A stretch of DNA of 6,020 nucleotides from an uncultured bacterium (lineage in GTDB: Bacteria; Planctomycetota; Planctomycetia; Pirellulales; UBA1268). Each line of letters opens with the position of its first letter. The first letter of the stretch is position 1. The stretch spans positions 1 to 6,020 of the forward strand of contig CALGAS010000525.1 of assembly GCA_937959175.1 (NCBI GenBank), given 5' to 3'. Position numbers and translations under genes: made by a program. A model generated the notes under the pieces. It was given only the letters and a program-made list of their open reading frames with translations, was not told where the DNA came from and ran no database searches. Shown here in pieces: positions 6,015-6,020 of the stretch.

Positions 6015-6020
6015 CTTCTA

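Noticed and set aside
5881..6020. A small gene after MCP 2
   Set aside because: No frame of useful length with a start and ribosome site is visible; the minus-strand frame overlapping this region continues into MCP 2 as a shadow.

Overview
The window is a compact chemosensory locus from a high-GC bacterium. It holds four protein genes: a receptor (methyl-accepting chemotaxis protein, MCP) on the minus strand, cut by the left edge, and a plus-strand block cheA - cheW - second MCP. Every gene is recognised from conserved motifs in its translation. I found no RNA genes, insertion sequences or CRISPR arrays. The organism cannot be fixed from these genes. The strong GC bias, weak ribosome binding sites on some genes, HAMP-less receptors and Pro/Ala-rich linkers would suit a planctomycete-like or other high-GC Gram-negative lineage, but this is only a tentative inference.

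Layout: 1-1338 (minus) encodes at least 446 residues of MCP 1, with two membrane segments around a sensor region and most of the cytoplasmic signalling hairpin. Positions 1339-1531 form a divergent intergenic region with a perfect 12-bp palindrome. cheA occupies 1532-3739, or 1493-3739 if the GTG start is used. A 15-nt gap follows, then cheW at 3755-4306. MCP 2 (4303-5880) overlaps cheW by 4 nt (ATGA) and has a strong Shine-Dalgarno inside the end of cheW. The last 140 nt carry a G-rich strand followed by two hairpins, probably the operon's terminator region.

How the genes fit together: the MCP 2 sensor domain would relay signals through its hairpin to the CheW-coupled CheA kinase, which autophosphorylates on His186 of its HPt domain. 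CheA has no recognisable P2 (CheY/CheB docking) domain; a Pro/Ala-rich linker stands in its place. No cheY, cheR, cheB or cheD is in view, so the response regulator and adaptation enzymes must lie outside the window. MCP 2 ends in a flexible tail and a terminal HFRDF that fits the published CheR/CheB tethering pentapeptide pattern, so adaptation by methylation is expected. MCP 1, divergently transcribed, has a different sensor but a closely similar signalling tip and probably feeds the same kinase.

The locus is mostly conventional. The points most worth a second look are the pentapeptide tether, the missing HAMP domain in both receptors, the unusual N-terminal extension and missing P2 in CheA, the inverted near-identical receptor tips flanking cheA-cheW, and the strand-skewed 3' region.
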